Source: Rubricoccus sp038746605 (GTDB lineage: Bacteria > Bacteroidota > Rhodothermia > Rhodothermales > Rubricoccaceae). Taken from it: 64,000 nucleotides of DNA. Positions 9,198 to 19,500 of this stretch are shown here, piece after piece. The stretch is from contig JBCDKM010000003.1 in assembly GCA_038746605.1 (NCBI GenBank), forward strand, positions 186,001-250,000, read 5' to 3'. Within the stretch, counting starts at the first letter, position 1; each line of letters starts with the position of its first letter. Below the pieces are notes generated by a model. The model did no database searches. It was not told where the DNA came from and worked only from the letters and a program-made list of their open reading frames with translations. Position numbers and translations under genes: made by a program.

Positions 9198-12100
9198 CTA
9201 GCGCACGAGGGTCAGGCGCTGGTGCCGGACCTCGTCTCCCGCCAGAAGCTCCACCGTGTAGACCCCCGCTGCGACCGTCGGCGTCCACCGTGTCTCGTGC
9301 CAGCCTGCGGCCGCTTCGCCCTCGGCGAGCACCGCCACCTCGCGGCCGAGCAGATCTACCACCCGCACGCGCACCTCGCCCGCTCGCGGGAGACCGTAGC
9401 GCAGCGTCGTGGAGACACGCGCGGGGTTTGGGCGCGGGACCGCCAGCGTCAGGCGCGCGGGCAGGTCAGGCGTCTCCTCCCCGGCTACCACGACCGTCGT
9501 CATCGCCTCGGCGTCGGTCTTTGGCCCCTCGAAGTTGAGCACGAGGTCTGCCGCAATGGAATAAAACCCATATGTCGATCCCGGCTCTAAGTCCACCTCG
9601 AACTCCGGTTCCTGCGACTGTGCGACGAACTCGAACTCGCCGCCGTCACGCGAGGCGAAGAGCTGGTACAGGTAGACGCCCGATCCTGCGTCGGATCCCG
9701 AAGCTGTCACCGAGACCGGATTGGACGTTGTGCTGCCGAGCGCTTGTACCAAGGACGCTGGCGCGCTCACGTCTACGGTGTTCACCCATGGGGGCGTCAC
9801 AATGGGCTCGTTCACGTCGAAAACGATCTCGGCCTGATTGGAGACGACAGTACCCGTCGGCAGTCCATCCAGCGTCTGGACGGTAAAGCTGACGGAGCCC
9901 TCGCCTTCGGGCTGGGTCTGGTTCGGCGGGAGGAACCCAATAGTCCCATCCTCGGGGAGGTCGCCCGTTGCGGGGTCCAGCGTCGCGAAGTACCACACGG
10001 CTCGGCCAGTGGAGTGATCCAGCGAGGCCGTGATGAGCAGCGTGGCGTCCAACTCGGGCGCGAGCGAGACCTCTGTTTCGAAGCGCTGCGCACCTGGCGG
10101 CGGCACGACCTCTCCGTCCTCCCCCCAGCGGATGGGGCCGAGTGAGAACGTGGAGAGATCGAAGACAGAGGTGTCGAGTGTGTCGACAATGACGACCTCC
10201 TGAGCCGGAAACGTGGCCGTGTCGATGTTCTCGAATCGGACGGTGTAGGGCGTTGTGACCGTCGAAGGGTCATAGTAACGGGCGCCTCCGCCGGTCCCGG
10301 CGGGTCCGAGCTTGTCGTTGGGGTCGGCCGAGCCGCCGACCTTCCCGCCCGCTCCGCCACCGACGCCACCGCTGGGACCCCCGCCCGCACCTCCGCCTGC
10401 GCCTCCACCTCCGCCTCTTCCATCTCCGCCCCCGTCGCCGCACTCCCTCGCGCGGCTACACCGCACGCGCGAAGCCGAGGTCCCGGATGACGCGACGCTA
10501 TAGAGCGCCATCACCCCTCCCGCAATGATGGCGGCTTGCCCCAACGTGACCGCCTCCACAACGATGGCTGCACCGACTACAAACGTGCCGAGGCCGTAGC
10601 CAAAGACCTCGGCCCACGGGTTGCTGGGCACGTTGACGCCGACTTCCCCACGATACTGGTCATAGGCGCCCAGGCCTCCATACACGTCTTGCATCTCGGT
10701 CGGATTGAGGTCTCGGTCATCCCGGTTGAGCCACTGGTTGTTCGGGCAGTTGCACTTCGCTTGCTCCGGCCCGTTCGTGGGGGTCCCAGCTATGAGGGTC
10801 TCCTCTTCCAGAAGCAACTCGAGAGCGCCGCCTATCGTCCCCCAATTCGTCGGGCGCTGTGCGGCCAAGTCAAGGTCGAAGTCGCCGAAGTCGCCGGAGT
10901 AGGTGAAGAGCGCTTCGGGGTTGGGCGGATAGAGTTCGTAGGAGACGCCCATTCCATCGCCGAGGCTGAACGGCACATCGGGCCGGAGGCGGATCTCTGT
11001 TGAGCGGGACGACCGCGCAGGGAGACGGTACACATAAATGGGCACGATGACGGCTTCCCCCATGTCGAGCCCGACGAACTCCTCCGTTCCTGGAACTGGA
11101 TCCTCCGGCAACCGGAGACCCTCTACCTCGTACTCCACGCCGGCTGTGATGCGGAGGAGGACGAAGGTGTCGTAGAGGTCCACGTCACCGTCATTGCCGA
11201 GTGTGAAGGTGTACGTACTCCACCGCCGGAATCGGGGGGAGGGCGTGCCCGAGATGGACGCCCACACCGGTACGGCCTGCTCTCCCTGGCTGACAGTGAA
11301 CGCCCCGGCGAGCGTGGCGGTCTCGCCCCCGCTCTCCACCACGACGTCGTAGATGCCTGTGGGGGCACCGAGAAGGTCGAACGTCGCCTGCGCGCCTCTG
11401 CCGGTGGGGTCGAAGACAACGTCGCTGCCGCTGATCGTGGAGGGACCGACGAGACGGACCGTGGCGCCATCTGTGAGTGCGGTCCCGATCAGCGTCGGCG
11501 TTACGGTCCCGATCGTCTCGCCTCGTGCGGGTACGACGGCGTCGAGCGCGAGCGAGGCGGACGAAGGGCCATCGGTGATCGTCACCGTCGCCTCGGCGGC
11601 TCCGTCAGCGGGGCCGGAGGTGTCGCCCGGGAGAATGCGGAGAGTCACGGTCTCGTCGCCCTCGCTGTCGTCGGCGTCGCGCCGGGGGTAGAGCGTAACG
11701 ACGGTCTGCGTCGCCCCTGCTCGAACACGTGCAATCCCGTGCGTGGTGCCGAGCGTGTAGTCCTCGAAGGGTGTGGCGCTGCCGTCGGTTTCGAACGAGA
11801 TCGTGAAAGGCTCGGCCGAGGCGGGGTGACTGAGGACGAACGAGACGGGCTCGCCTTCGAGGGTCGTCGCCTGTGCCGCGCTGGCGGAGACGGCGACCAC
11901 GGCGCGAAGCTGGAGCAGAGTTCCGTTTGGCGTGTCCGCCACAAATATCACGTCGCCCACGTCCCCCTCCACCTCGATGGTGTGGAACTCGCCCTGGATG
12001 GGTGGAACGCCGTTCCGTAGAAGCGCGAACGCGTCACCTGGCATCGGGGCGTACTCAGGCGCGAGGCGGACGACGAGCGTGCCGTCCAGGGTGTAGGCGC

Positions 12101-13529
12101 TGCCGCCAGCGGCGCGGTCGCCGAACATGTCGCTCTGACCGTTCGGCCCTATGTCCACGACGACGCGCGCCTGCGGGGTAAGCTGGAAGGTGGAGACGGG
12201 CTGCAGAAGTGCGAACGTCTCATCCTCTGTCCCTGGGCTGACCGTAGCTGAGATCTCGAACCCGGTAGGGAAGAGGATCTCGCCGGTCCCGCTGATCGTC
12301 ATCCCCGCGGGGGCGACCTCGCTGCCGGGCGACCCCAGGTCGAGGCGTGAGACATTTGAGCGGATCTCGGACCCGGGCTGGCTCTGCAGGATGCCTGCTG
12401 CAATCGCGACGCTGCCCGGTTCTCCATCGCGCAGGATCAGGCCCTCGTTGACGATCGTGCCGTCGCCATCGACGGTGCCAGTGTTGCTGAGCCGGACGAG
12501 GCCGCTGGGTGTGTTGCGAATCGTCGCACCGTTTGCGAAGTCGATGCCGGCCGTCTCGGAGATCGTGCCTCGGTTGCGCACGGTCACGCCGTCGAGAGTG
12601 GTGAAGGTGTTGGCGTCCTGGATGAGGAGGCCGGTGTTGACGAAGCCTCCGCCCGCGCTCGTGAGGGCCGCCGCTGCGCCGAAGCCGCCGCTGTAGCGTA
12701 GCCCTGTCCCATTCACGTCGAGGGTGGCGCCTCCGGGGCCTGCGGCCAGGATGCCGCCCCGCATGTCCACTTCACCCTCGGGGGTGCCGCTCATCGTGCC
12801 TGTGGTGACGTAGGTGTTGGTGCCCACCGCGTTGTCTCGGGAGAACTGGAGGAAGGCGTCCGCGTCGGCGTCCACGGTCACATCGTGAAGGGTGCCGCCG
12901 CCTCGGAAGATGAGGATGCCACCGCCAGCGCGCAGCGTCCCACCATCCACGTTGAGCAGGGCGCGAACCGTGCAGCTCCCGAACGCGGGTTGCCCGCATC
13001 CGTCGGCCTCCAACGTCCCACGCACCCGAAAGGTGGTCTCGGGGGCTCCCGAGGTCGTGTTGTCGAGGATCGTGACTCGCCCACCGGGCGCGATGTCCAG
13101 CGTGCCGCCCGAGTCCATCAGACGGGTGCCCGCGTTCTGGCGGACTTCACCCTCGACGAGCACGGTGCCGCTCGCGCGGAGAAACTGGAGCGAGATGCCT
13201 CGCGGCCGCAGGATCAGCCTTCCGTTCGCGCCGATGCGAGCGTCTCCAGAGACCGTGATCTGCGCCGCCGAGTCCAGCGTCTGCGTCCCGCTGGCGCCCC
13301 CGAGGTCGAGGCCGCCGAGCGGAATCGGCTGCGAGATACTGACGGAGACGGTGTAGGTGCCTGCGGCTGTGATGCAGACGACATCGCCCGCCTCGGGCAC
13401 GCCGTCGGTCCAGCTGGAGTCGTCCGACCAATCCCCCGAGGCGGGGGTGGCCCAGGAGGTGTCGCAGGTCTGGGCCAGGGCCGGACTGGCGACGAGGAGA
13501 GCGAGAGCGGTAGCAAGAAGACGGAGCAT
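9198..13529 (-). CDS. Giant exported beta-rich protein with T9SS sorting domain (module 2)
   Basis: 1443 aa, starting at ATG 13529 with a clear signal peptide (MLRLLATALALLVASPALAQ). The mature N-terminus has Cys22 and the cap DWSDDSSWTDGVPEAGDVVC, matching the other two giants. A long beta-helix-like region rich in Gly and Thr follows. A Calx-beta-like domain lies at ~545-650 and an IPT-like region after it. A Gly-rich stretch (~1030-1066) precedes ADPNDKLGP (~1068), then an Ig-like/VFDVNEP segment. The T9SS sorting domain (PNPARVSTTLRYGLP...LLGREVAVLAEGE) ends the chain. It is divergent from sigma factor 2 at 13670. A role as cell-surface adhesin or matrix protein is inferred. Confidence 0.85.
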   Translation of the reverse strand: MLRLLATALALLVASPALAQTCDTSWATPASGDWSDDSSWTDGVPEAGDVVCITAAGTYTVSVSISQPIPLGGLDLGGASGTQTLDSAAQITVSGDARIGANGRLILRPRGISLQFLRASGTVLVEGEVRQNAGTRLMDSGGTLDIAPGGRVTILDNTTSGAPETTFRVRGTLEADGCGQPAFGSCTVRALLNVDGGTLRAGGGILIFRGGGTLHDVTVDADADAFLQFSRDNAVGTNTYVTTGTMSGTPEGEVDMRGGILAAGPGGATLDVNGTGLRYSGGFGAAAALTSAGGGFVNTGLLIQDANTFTTLDGVTVRNRGTISETAGIDFANGATIRNTPSGLVRLSNTGTVDGDGTIVNEGLILRDGEPGSVAIAAGILQSQPGSEIRSNVSRLDLGSPGSEVAPAGMTISGTGEILFPTGFEISATVSPGTEDETFALLQPVSTFQLTPQARVVVDIGPNGQSDMFGDRAAGGSAYTLDGTLVVRLAPEYAPMPGDAFALLRNGVPPIQGEFHTIEVEGDVGDVIFVADTPNGTLLQLRAVVAVSASAAQATTLEGEPVSFVLSHPASAEPFTISFETDGSATPFEDYTLGTTHGIARVRAGATQTVVTLYPRRDADDSEGDETVTLRILPGDTSGPADGAAEATVTITDGPSSASLALDAVVPARGETIGTVTPTLIGTALTDGATVRLVGPSTISGSDVVFDPTGRGAQATFDLLGAPTGIYDVVVESGGETATLAGAFTVSQGEQAVPVWASISGTPSPRFRRWSTYTFTLGNDGDVDLYDTFVLLRITAGVEYEVEGLRLPEDPVPGTEEFVGLDMGEAVIVPIYVYRLPARSSRSTEIRLRPDVPFSLGDGMGVSYELYPPNPEALFTYSGDFGDFDLDLAAQRPTNWGTIGGALELLLEEETLIAGTPTNGPEQAKCNCPNNQWLNRDDRDLNPTEMQDVYGGLGAYDQYRGEVGVNVPSNPWAEVFGYGLGTFVVGAAIVVEAVTLGQAAIIAGGVMALYSVASSGTSASRVRCSRARECGDGGGDGRGGGGGAGGGAGGGPSGGVGGGAGGKVGGSADPNDKLGPAGTGGGARYYDPSTVTTPYTVRFENIDTATFPAQEVVIVDTLDTSVFDLSTFSLGPIRWGEDGEVVPPPGAQRFETEVSLAPELDATLLITASLDHSTGRAVWYFATLDPATGDLPEDGTIGFLPPNQTQPEGEGSVSFTVQTLDGLPTGTVVSNQAEIVFDVNEPIVTPPWVNTVDVSAPASLVQALGSTTSNPVSVTASGSDAGSGVYLYQLFASRDGGEFEFVAQSQEPEFEVDLEPGSTYGFYSIAADLVLNFEGPKTDAEAMTTVVVAGEETPDLPARLTLAVPRPNPARVSTTLRYGLPRAGEVRVRVVDLLGREVAVLAEGEAAAGWHETRWTPTVAAGVYTVELLAGDEVRHQRLTLVR

Positions 13530-13554
13530 CCGGGGACGAGAGAAGGGTGTGTCT

Positions 13555-13565
13555 GCCCTCTATCC
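13555..13565 (-). promoter_or_regulatory. Sequence block shared upstream of giant genes 2 and 3
   Basis: GGATAGAGGGC on the minus strand starts about 36 bases before the giant-2 ATG. The same 11 bases lie at 20621-20631 before giant 3. It may be part of a promoter or leader; module 1 lacks it. Confidence 0.3.
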
Positions 13566-13623
13566 GTAGCCGTGCGCCGAATCCCCTCATCGTGCGGGCA
13601 TCGGTCGCTTGTTCGCCTTCTGC

Positions 13624-13635
13624 CTGGCGGGTATC
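13624..13635 (+). promoter_or_regulatory. Possible promoter element of sigma factor 2
   Basis: CTGGCGGGTATC ends 34 bases before the sigma-2 ATG. Module 3 has CTGGCGGAGCGGTATC at 20672-20687, a similar distance before its start. It might be an autoregulated ECF -10 region, but I could not match a -35 element. Confidence 0.25.
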
Positions 13636-13669
13636 CTCTCGTTCCTTCTGGGTTCTGACGGAGCCACGC

Positions 13670-14233
13670 ATGCCCCACGCGCACGAGATCACGCAGCTCC
13701 TGGACCGGGCGCGCGGCGGAGATGCGGAGGCGCTCCGGCGCCTGATCCCGGTCGTCTATGACCAACTGCGAGTCCTGGCCCGACACCAGCGGCGAGGGCG
13801 TCCGTCCCCGGAGACGATCAACACAACGGCGCTCGTGCACGAGGCCTACGAGAAGCTGGCCCGGAGCCAGAGCCAGTTTGTAGATCGGCAGCACTTCTTC
13901 CGGGTCGCGGCGCGGGCCATGCGCGAGGTCCTCGTGGATCATGCGCGCGCTCAGAACGCGGAGAAGCGCGGCGGCGGACTTCGGCCGCTTCCGCTGGACG
14001 AGTCGCTGCTGCCTGCGCCGGAGATGGCAGCACCGCTGGTGGCGCTCGATGAAGCGCTGACTCGCCTCGCACGGCTCGATGCGCGTCGCGCCGACGTCGT
14101 GGAGTTGCGCTATTTCATCGGGCTGACGATCCCGGAGACGGCCGAGGTGCTCGGCCTTTCGGCGGCCACCGTGGAGCGAGACTGGGCCACGGCTCGTGCC
14201 TGGCTCCATCACGCTCTTTCGTCCGCGCCATGA
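13670..14233 (+). CDS. ECF-type RNA polymerase sigma factor (TIGR02999-like), module 2
   Basis: 187 aa from ATG 13670 (MPHAHEITQLLDRAR). The frame stays open upstream to 13547, but that stretch has no homology to the paralogues and reads into the divergent promoter region. Region 2 has ETINTTALVHEAYEKLA and HFFRVAARAMREVLVDHARAQ. Region 4 has VVELRYFIGLTIPETAEVLGLSAATVERDW. It is closer in sequence to sigma factor 3 than to sigma factor 1. Its TGA overlaps the kinase ATG (ATGA), so the two are translationally coupled. No anti-sigma factor is present. Confidence 0.88.
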   Translation: MPHAHEITQLLDRARGGDAEALRRLIPVVYDQLRVLARHQRRGRPSPETINTTALVHEAYEKLARSQSQFVDRQHFFRVAARAMREVLVDHARAQNAEKRGGGLRPLPLDESLLPAPEMAAPLVALDEALTRLARLDARRADVVELRYFIGLTIPETAEVLGLSAATVERDWATARAWLHHALSSAP

Positions 14234-16482
14234 CCGAGGCGGAGCGCTACGACCGCGTCTCGGCTCTCTTCGGCGAGGCGCTTGACCGACCGGCGAATGC
14301 GCGCGAGGCCTGGCTCGTCACCGCCTGCGAGGACGAGAGGGTTCGTCAGGAGGTAGCAGCGATGCTTCGGCACCACGCCGACGCTCAGGGCGTCCTGGAT
14401 ACGCCCGTCTTGAATCGCGAGGCGGACCGAGACCCGCGCCTCGGGCAGACCATCGGGCCGTGGCGCGTGATGGCGCCCCTCGGGCACGGTGGGATGGGCG
14501 CCGTCTATCGGGCAGAGCGCGCCGACGAGAGCTTCCGTCAGTCCGCTGCCCTGAAAGTCGTCCGGCCGGGCGTGGGGCGCGGCTTCCACGAGCGCTTCCT
14601 CCGCGAGCGAGCGCTTCTCGCGGGACTGGACCATCCCGGCATCGCGCGGCTCCTAGACGGTGGTCTCGCGAACGACGGCACGCCGTACCTCGCGATGGAG
14701 GTCGTCGAGGGCGAGCCGATCACGACGCACGCGGAGGAACACGGGCTGGATGTGCCTGACCGGTTGGTGCTCTTCCTCTCCGCATGCGAAGCCGTGGCCT
14801 ATGCGCATCGCAACCTCGTCGTTCACCGCGATCTCAAGCCGGCGCATGTGCTCGTGGAAGAGACTAGAGGCCTGGGACTAGGGAATGGGAAGAAGGATAG
14901 TCCCCAGTCCCCCAAGCCCGATCCCCGCGCGGCCCTCGGTGCACGCGTGAAGCTGCTCGACTTCGGCGTGGCGAAGCTGCTCGGGGACGAGGACGACGCG
15001 CTGACCCGGACGGGTAGTGGACCGCTCACGCCCGCCTACGCGGCGCCGGAGCAACTCCTCGGCCACCCTATAACGACAGCGACGGACGTGTACGCGCTCG
15101 GCGTGATCCTCTACGAACTCCTCGCGGGACAGCGCCCCTATGATCTCACGGGCCAGACCGCGGCTGGGGCGGAGCGGCTCGTCGCAGAGGTCGTCCCGAG
15201 GCGCCCGTCTGCCGTCGCGTCGGAGCCTCTCGCGCGTCGCCTCCGGGGCGATCTGGACGCTGTCGTGCTGAAGGCACTGGAGAAAGCGCCGGAGCGGCGG
15301 TACCCCAGCGCTGAGGCCCTGGCGGACGATCTCCGGCGCCACCTCGGCGGCCTGCCCGTCCAGGCACGGCCCGCGACGGCGGTCTATCGCGCGGGTCGCT
15401 TCGTGCGGCGTCACCGCGTGGGGGTTCTCGCGACGGTGCTGGTTGCGCTGGCGGTGCTGGTGGGGGCGGGCGTAGCCGTCGCTAGTGCGGCGGAGGCCCA
15501 GCGGGCGCAGGCGGAGGCAGAGGCGCAGGCCGAGAAGGCGGAGGCCGTCGCGGGCTTCTTGGAACAGATCCTCCGTGCGCCCAATGCGCGCTGGTACAAC
15601 GACGCCGAGGCGAAAGGCCCGGACACACCCATCCGTGCGGTGATGGACGAGGCGGCTCGCCGGGTGGAGACCGAGTTCGCTGGTCAGCCTGCTCTTCGCG
15701 CCGACCTGCACCACATTCTCGGAGACACGTACGTCTCGCTCGACCTGTACGAGGAGGCAGGGCACCACCATCGCGCGTCGCTCTCGATCCGGGAGAGTCT
15801 CTACACCGCACCGCACCCCGACATTGCGGAAGCCCTCTACTATGCCGGGTCATACCTCCGGCCGGGGGATGCCCTGGCGGAACTGGATGCGCTGGAGCGG
15901 GCCGCCGAGATGCTCCGCCAGCGCCCGGGTGGCAACAACTTCCCCTTCATCCTCCAGGAGACCGCGGACTTCTACCTGCTCCTCGGACGGCCCGAGGATG
16001 CTCGTCAGGTGGCTCGGGAGGGCGTCGCGTTCGTGGAGCAGGTCTTCGTACCCGGCCACGACGGCTACCGGTACCGCGATGGTGTGCTCGCGTCGCTCAA
16101 CCGGGAGGGGGCGAGGGCTGCCCTGGACCTCGGGGACCTGGAGGATGCCGCGCGATGGATCACGCGGGCAGAGTCTGCGGCCGTGCGGGTCGGGCTGCCG
16201 ATGATGGACCAGATCGCGAGCGTGAGAGGGCGGCTGTACCTCGCGCGAGGGCAGATCGAGGAAGCGGAGCCCTTGCTGGTGACGGGCCGTGGCGAGGAGG
16301 GGCCGTTGCGTGGAGGCATCCCGTGGGTCTTCGTCAGCCACCGATACGGCCCGGCGGTGGATGCTCTGGCTCGTCTCTACGAGGCCGCCGGACGTCCAGA
16401 GCTGGCAGCAGAGCAGCGCCGCGATCTCGCACTGTACCTCGCCTCGCGGGACTCGTTGCGAGCGGTGCACGCCGCCGAGTGA
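14230..16482 (+). CDS. Membrane Ser/Thr kinase-like protein with C-terminal helical domain (module 2)
   Basis: 750 aa. The glycine loop is GHGGMGAVY (~85-93), the ATP lysine K109 (AALK), the catalytic loop HRDLKPAH (199-206), DFG 244-246 and AAPEQ ~271-275. His206 replaces the Asn that normally binds the second metal (PKA Asn171); the HRD Asp201 and DFG Asp244 are intact. An insert of about 29 low-complexity residues (~210-238) lies between the catalytic loop and DFG, encoded by an inverted repeat. A membrane helix spans ~397-419, followed by a Glu/Ala-rich coiled segment and a TPR-like domain. AGFLEQILRAPNARWYNDAE just after the membrane is nearly identical in kinase 3. Activity may be altered by the Asn to His change; kinase 1 retains Asn. 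Confidence 0.85.
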   Translation: MTEAERYDRVSALFGEALDRPANAREAWLVTACEDERVRQEVAAMLRHHADAQGVLDTPVLNREADRDPRLGQTIGPWRVMAPLGHGGMGAVYRAERADESFRQSAALKVVRPGVGRGFHERFLRERALLAGLDHPGIARLLDGGLANDGTPYLAMEVVEGEPITTHAEEHGLDVPDRLVLFLSACEAVAYAHRNLVVHRDLKPAHVLVEETRGLGLGNGKKDSPQSPKPDPRAALGARVKLLDFGVAKLLGDEDDALTRTGSGPLTPAYAAPEQLLGHPITTATDVYALGVILYELLAGQRPYDLTGQTAAGAERLVAEVVPRRPSAVASEPLARRLRGDLDAVVLKALEKAPERRYPSAEALADDLRRHLGGLPVQARPATAVYRAGRFVRRHRVGVLATVLVALAVLVGAGVAVASAAEAQRAQAEAEAQAEKAEAVAGFLEQILRAPNARWYNDAEAKGPDTPIRAVMDEAARRVETEFAGQPALRADLHHILGDTYVSLDLYEEAGHHHRASLSIRESLYTAPHPDIAEALYYAGSYLRPGDALAELDALERAAEMLRQRPGGNNFPFILQETADFYLLLGRPEDARQVAREGVAFVEQVFVPGHDGYRYRDGVLASLNREGARAALDLGDLEDAARWITRAESAAVRVGLPMMDQIASVRGRLYLARGQIEEAEPLLVTGRGEEGPLRGGIPWVFVSHRYGPAVDALARLYEAAGRPELAAEQRRDLALYLASRDSLRAVHAAE
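14874..14911. repeat. Inverted repeat inside the kinase-2 coding region
   Basis: GGGACTAGGGA (14874-14884) pairs with TCCCCAGTCCC (14901-14911) with one mismatch. It encodes the low-complexity insert between the HRD and DFG motifs and shares the GGGACTGGG/CCCAGTCCC theme with the insert of kinase 3. Confidence 0.6.
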
Positions 16483-16485
16483 GCC

Positions 16486-16517
16486 CGCCTCGGGTCCTTC
16501 GTGGCCGACCCGAGGCG
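16486..16517. repeat. Dispersed palindromic element
   Basis: Eleven-base arms CGCCTCGGGTC and GACCCGAGGCG around a 10-base loop, between the converging stops of kinase 2 (16482) and giant 3 (16525). Confidence 0.75.
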
Positions 16518-16524
16518 AGACCTC

Positions 16525-19500
16525 TCAGCGCACGACGGCCAGCTTGCGTGCACGGATCTCATCGCCTGCCATCAGCCGTACGACGTAGATGCCTGAGGCG
16601 AGGTCGGGGCGCCACACGGTCTCGTGCCAGCCTGCGGCGCGCACTTCGCCCTCTGCCAAGACGGCGACCTCGCGGCCCCGCAGGTCGTACACGCGGAGGT
16701 CTACAGGCGCTGCCGTGGGCAGGCCCCAGCGCAGTGCCGTCGAGCCTCGCGCCGGGTTGGGGCGGGCATTCGCGAGGCGGACCTCGCGCGGGATCCCGGT
16801 CTCGTCCTCCACAGAAACGCCCACGACGCCCGCCGAGACCGCGTCTGTGTCGTTGGGCGTGAACGGGTCGAACCCGGGCGAGGAGACCATGGACGCGAGC
16901 GTGTAGACGCCTCGTGGCGGATCGTCCAGCGTGACCGTCACTGTGACGGTCTCATCGGTGGGGATGTCGCCGAGGTCACACTCCACCGTCGCGCCGACCG
17001 TGCAGGTACCGGCCGACGGGATGGCGGAGGCCACGGCGGCTCCACCTGTGCTGATGGTCAGCATCGTCTCTTCAGCGAGGTCGCCTACGAAGTTGAACGC
17101 GCGCACGTCGAACACGAACGGCTGGCCTTCTTGCGCCTCCTCAGGTGCCTCCACGACAGTCCCGAGGTCGGAGGTCTGGCGGACCTCGTACCGCACGGTG
17201 TTGGTGACGATGTCCGGGTTGAAGTCGAACACGATGGAGGCCTCGTTCTCGATGGTGTCCCCGGACTCAAGCGGCGTGCGCGGCGAGACGCGGAAGGTGA
17301 CGTAGCCCTCGCCCTGCGGCGGGTTCACGTTGGGTGGCAGGTCGATGCCGGTGAACCGGAAGGTGACCTCCTGCCCCTGCGTCGTGACGGAGAACGTGGA
17401 GTCGTCGGACGTGCTGAGAACCTCCAGGGTGTTCGGGTCCAGCCGTGGGTCCAGCACGTCCGTGATGGTCACGAACTCGGCGGGAGCCAGGGCCTCGGGA
17501 AGGTTCTCGAAGCGGACGGTGAACTCCACAGGACCCGCCGCACGGTCCAGCGGAAGGAAGGTGCGCGCGCACCGGAAGGTTTCTTCTCCGTCGATCATGA
17601 CGCTCTCGAACTCGCACCGGAGTTCGTCTTCCGTCTGTTTGTCATTCGGGTCGGCGGGGCCGGATGAAGGGGGGCAACTCCTCTTGAGCCCGCCGGGTGT
17701 GCAGTAGAAGATGTTTCTCCCGGTGCAGCTTCCCGGAGCCGATGTCCTCGCGGATGCCGACCCGAGGAGCCCCTCTAGCTCTGCCAGTGCCGGGAAGTCC
17801 TCGTCCACGACGACGAGGTCAATGCCGAGGGCGTCGAACTCAGCCTGCTGGAGATCGGCGACAGCTCCAATCGCGTTCTGGCCGTCGCGAAGTGCGGCGT
17901 CGCTCTCGTCGCTGTAGGCCCGCACGGCGGCCCGCACGGCGTCGTCGAATGCCTGCTCCGCTCCCTCTGCGAGTCCGGCGGGGGCCGAAACCGTCGCGTC
18001 GGCCTCGTCCACGAACCGGGAAAGGAGGGCATCGAGGCCCTGGACGTAGCGGCGAGCCCCCCCTCCGAGGGCCGTCTGGATGGCGTCGGTCACGATGTCC
18101 GGGTTCGCAGCATCCAGAGCGCCCAGGTACGTGGTCAGCGCCGCGTCATTCGTGGACCGAAGCGCCGTCTCCAGCACGCCGATGGCCCGGGCGAGCGTCA
18201 TGTTGTTCGTGGACACGATAGCGAGAGGCTCTCCGTCTCCGAACGGAAGGCGGTCATCGTCTGGCCCAGTGGGCATCTGCTCCGGGAAGAGCACGGCCTC
18301 CGGGTCGATCCGCAAGCCCACCTCGATGCCCGTCTCGGGCAGGCCAAAGCCCTCGGGCGGAACCCGCGCGAATGCGAATGCGGGCTCGTCGGGGTCGGAG
18401 GCAGTCAGGCTGTTGTAGATCCGGATGCTCCGGGACGCCCCCGCGCCGTGGCTGGTGGCGAGAATCATGGAGGTGTTCTCGGGACGGGGGCGCTGCCACG
18501 AGAGGAAGGGAGCGGCCCCTCGGTTATCGTTGGAGACGCTGGTGAAGTCGTACCAGGAGTAGTTGTGGATCTGGCCCGGAGCCGTCGCGGGCCGGATGCG
18601 CATGCCCAGGTCGTTGTCTGTCTCCGCGACGATCCAGCTGACGTACGGGCGGACGGTGACCGGGACGCGCATGTCGTTCAGCCCAGGCTGGACCAACACG
18701 AGGTCGTAGAAACCCCACGCGCGCGGGGAGGTGAGGTCGAAGCGGACCTCGCGGAGGCTTGCATCGCCCGAGACCACGCCTGCGATGGTGCCGAACCCGC
18801 TCGCGTCGAGGCAGTCCGTGCACTCCAGACGCGCGGCGCTCACGCCCACGGCGCCAGGGCCAGTGAGGATCAGCCGCCGCACGCCTCCACCGACGGGATC
18901 GGTCTCCGAGACAGCGATGGGACCGCCCGGTGCAGCCTCCACGGCGCGGAGGAGAATCTCTGAGTTGTCCCCGTTTCGCTCGGCGACGAACGCGATGCCG
19001 TCCGGCGCGCCCAGCGCGACCACCTGTGTGAAGTCCCCCAGGATGTCGTTGGTCGTGTTGGTCGTGCGCAGAATGGTGAACGTGTCACCGATCTGCGGGG
19101 TGTAGCCCTCGGCCACGCGCACGACGAGGGCTCCCGCCAGTTGCACCGATCCCGGAACGGGCGAGCCGTTGCGTGTGTGTTCGATGAGATCGCTCGCACC
19201 GTTCGCGCCCACGTCCACGACCAGTTGAGGGTTGCCCGCGACGGTCGAGAAGACCAGCCAGTCCTGCGTCCGCAGTGTCGCGATGGGCTCAGCCTCGGCC
19301 CCGGGACTGAGCGTGCCCTCGATGAACAACTCGGGCTGGAACTGGGTCGAGGTCAGGCGGACCGTGCCGCTGCCGCTCAGCTGGACCCCATCGGGTACCG
19401 AGGCGGACCCAGGCGGATCCAGTTGGATCTCTGCGCCCGCCTCGGCACGGATCTCGGAGCCGAGTTCGCTGCGGAGCGTCCTTGAGAGGGTAGAGCGCCC

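Noticed and set aside
10320..10440. Low-complexity CCTCCG/CCACC run
   Set aside because: It encodes the Gly-rich linker of giant protein 2 and has no repeat unit beyond codon usage.
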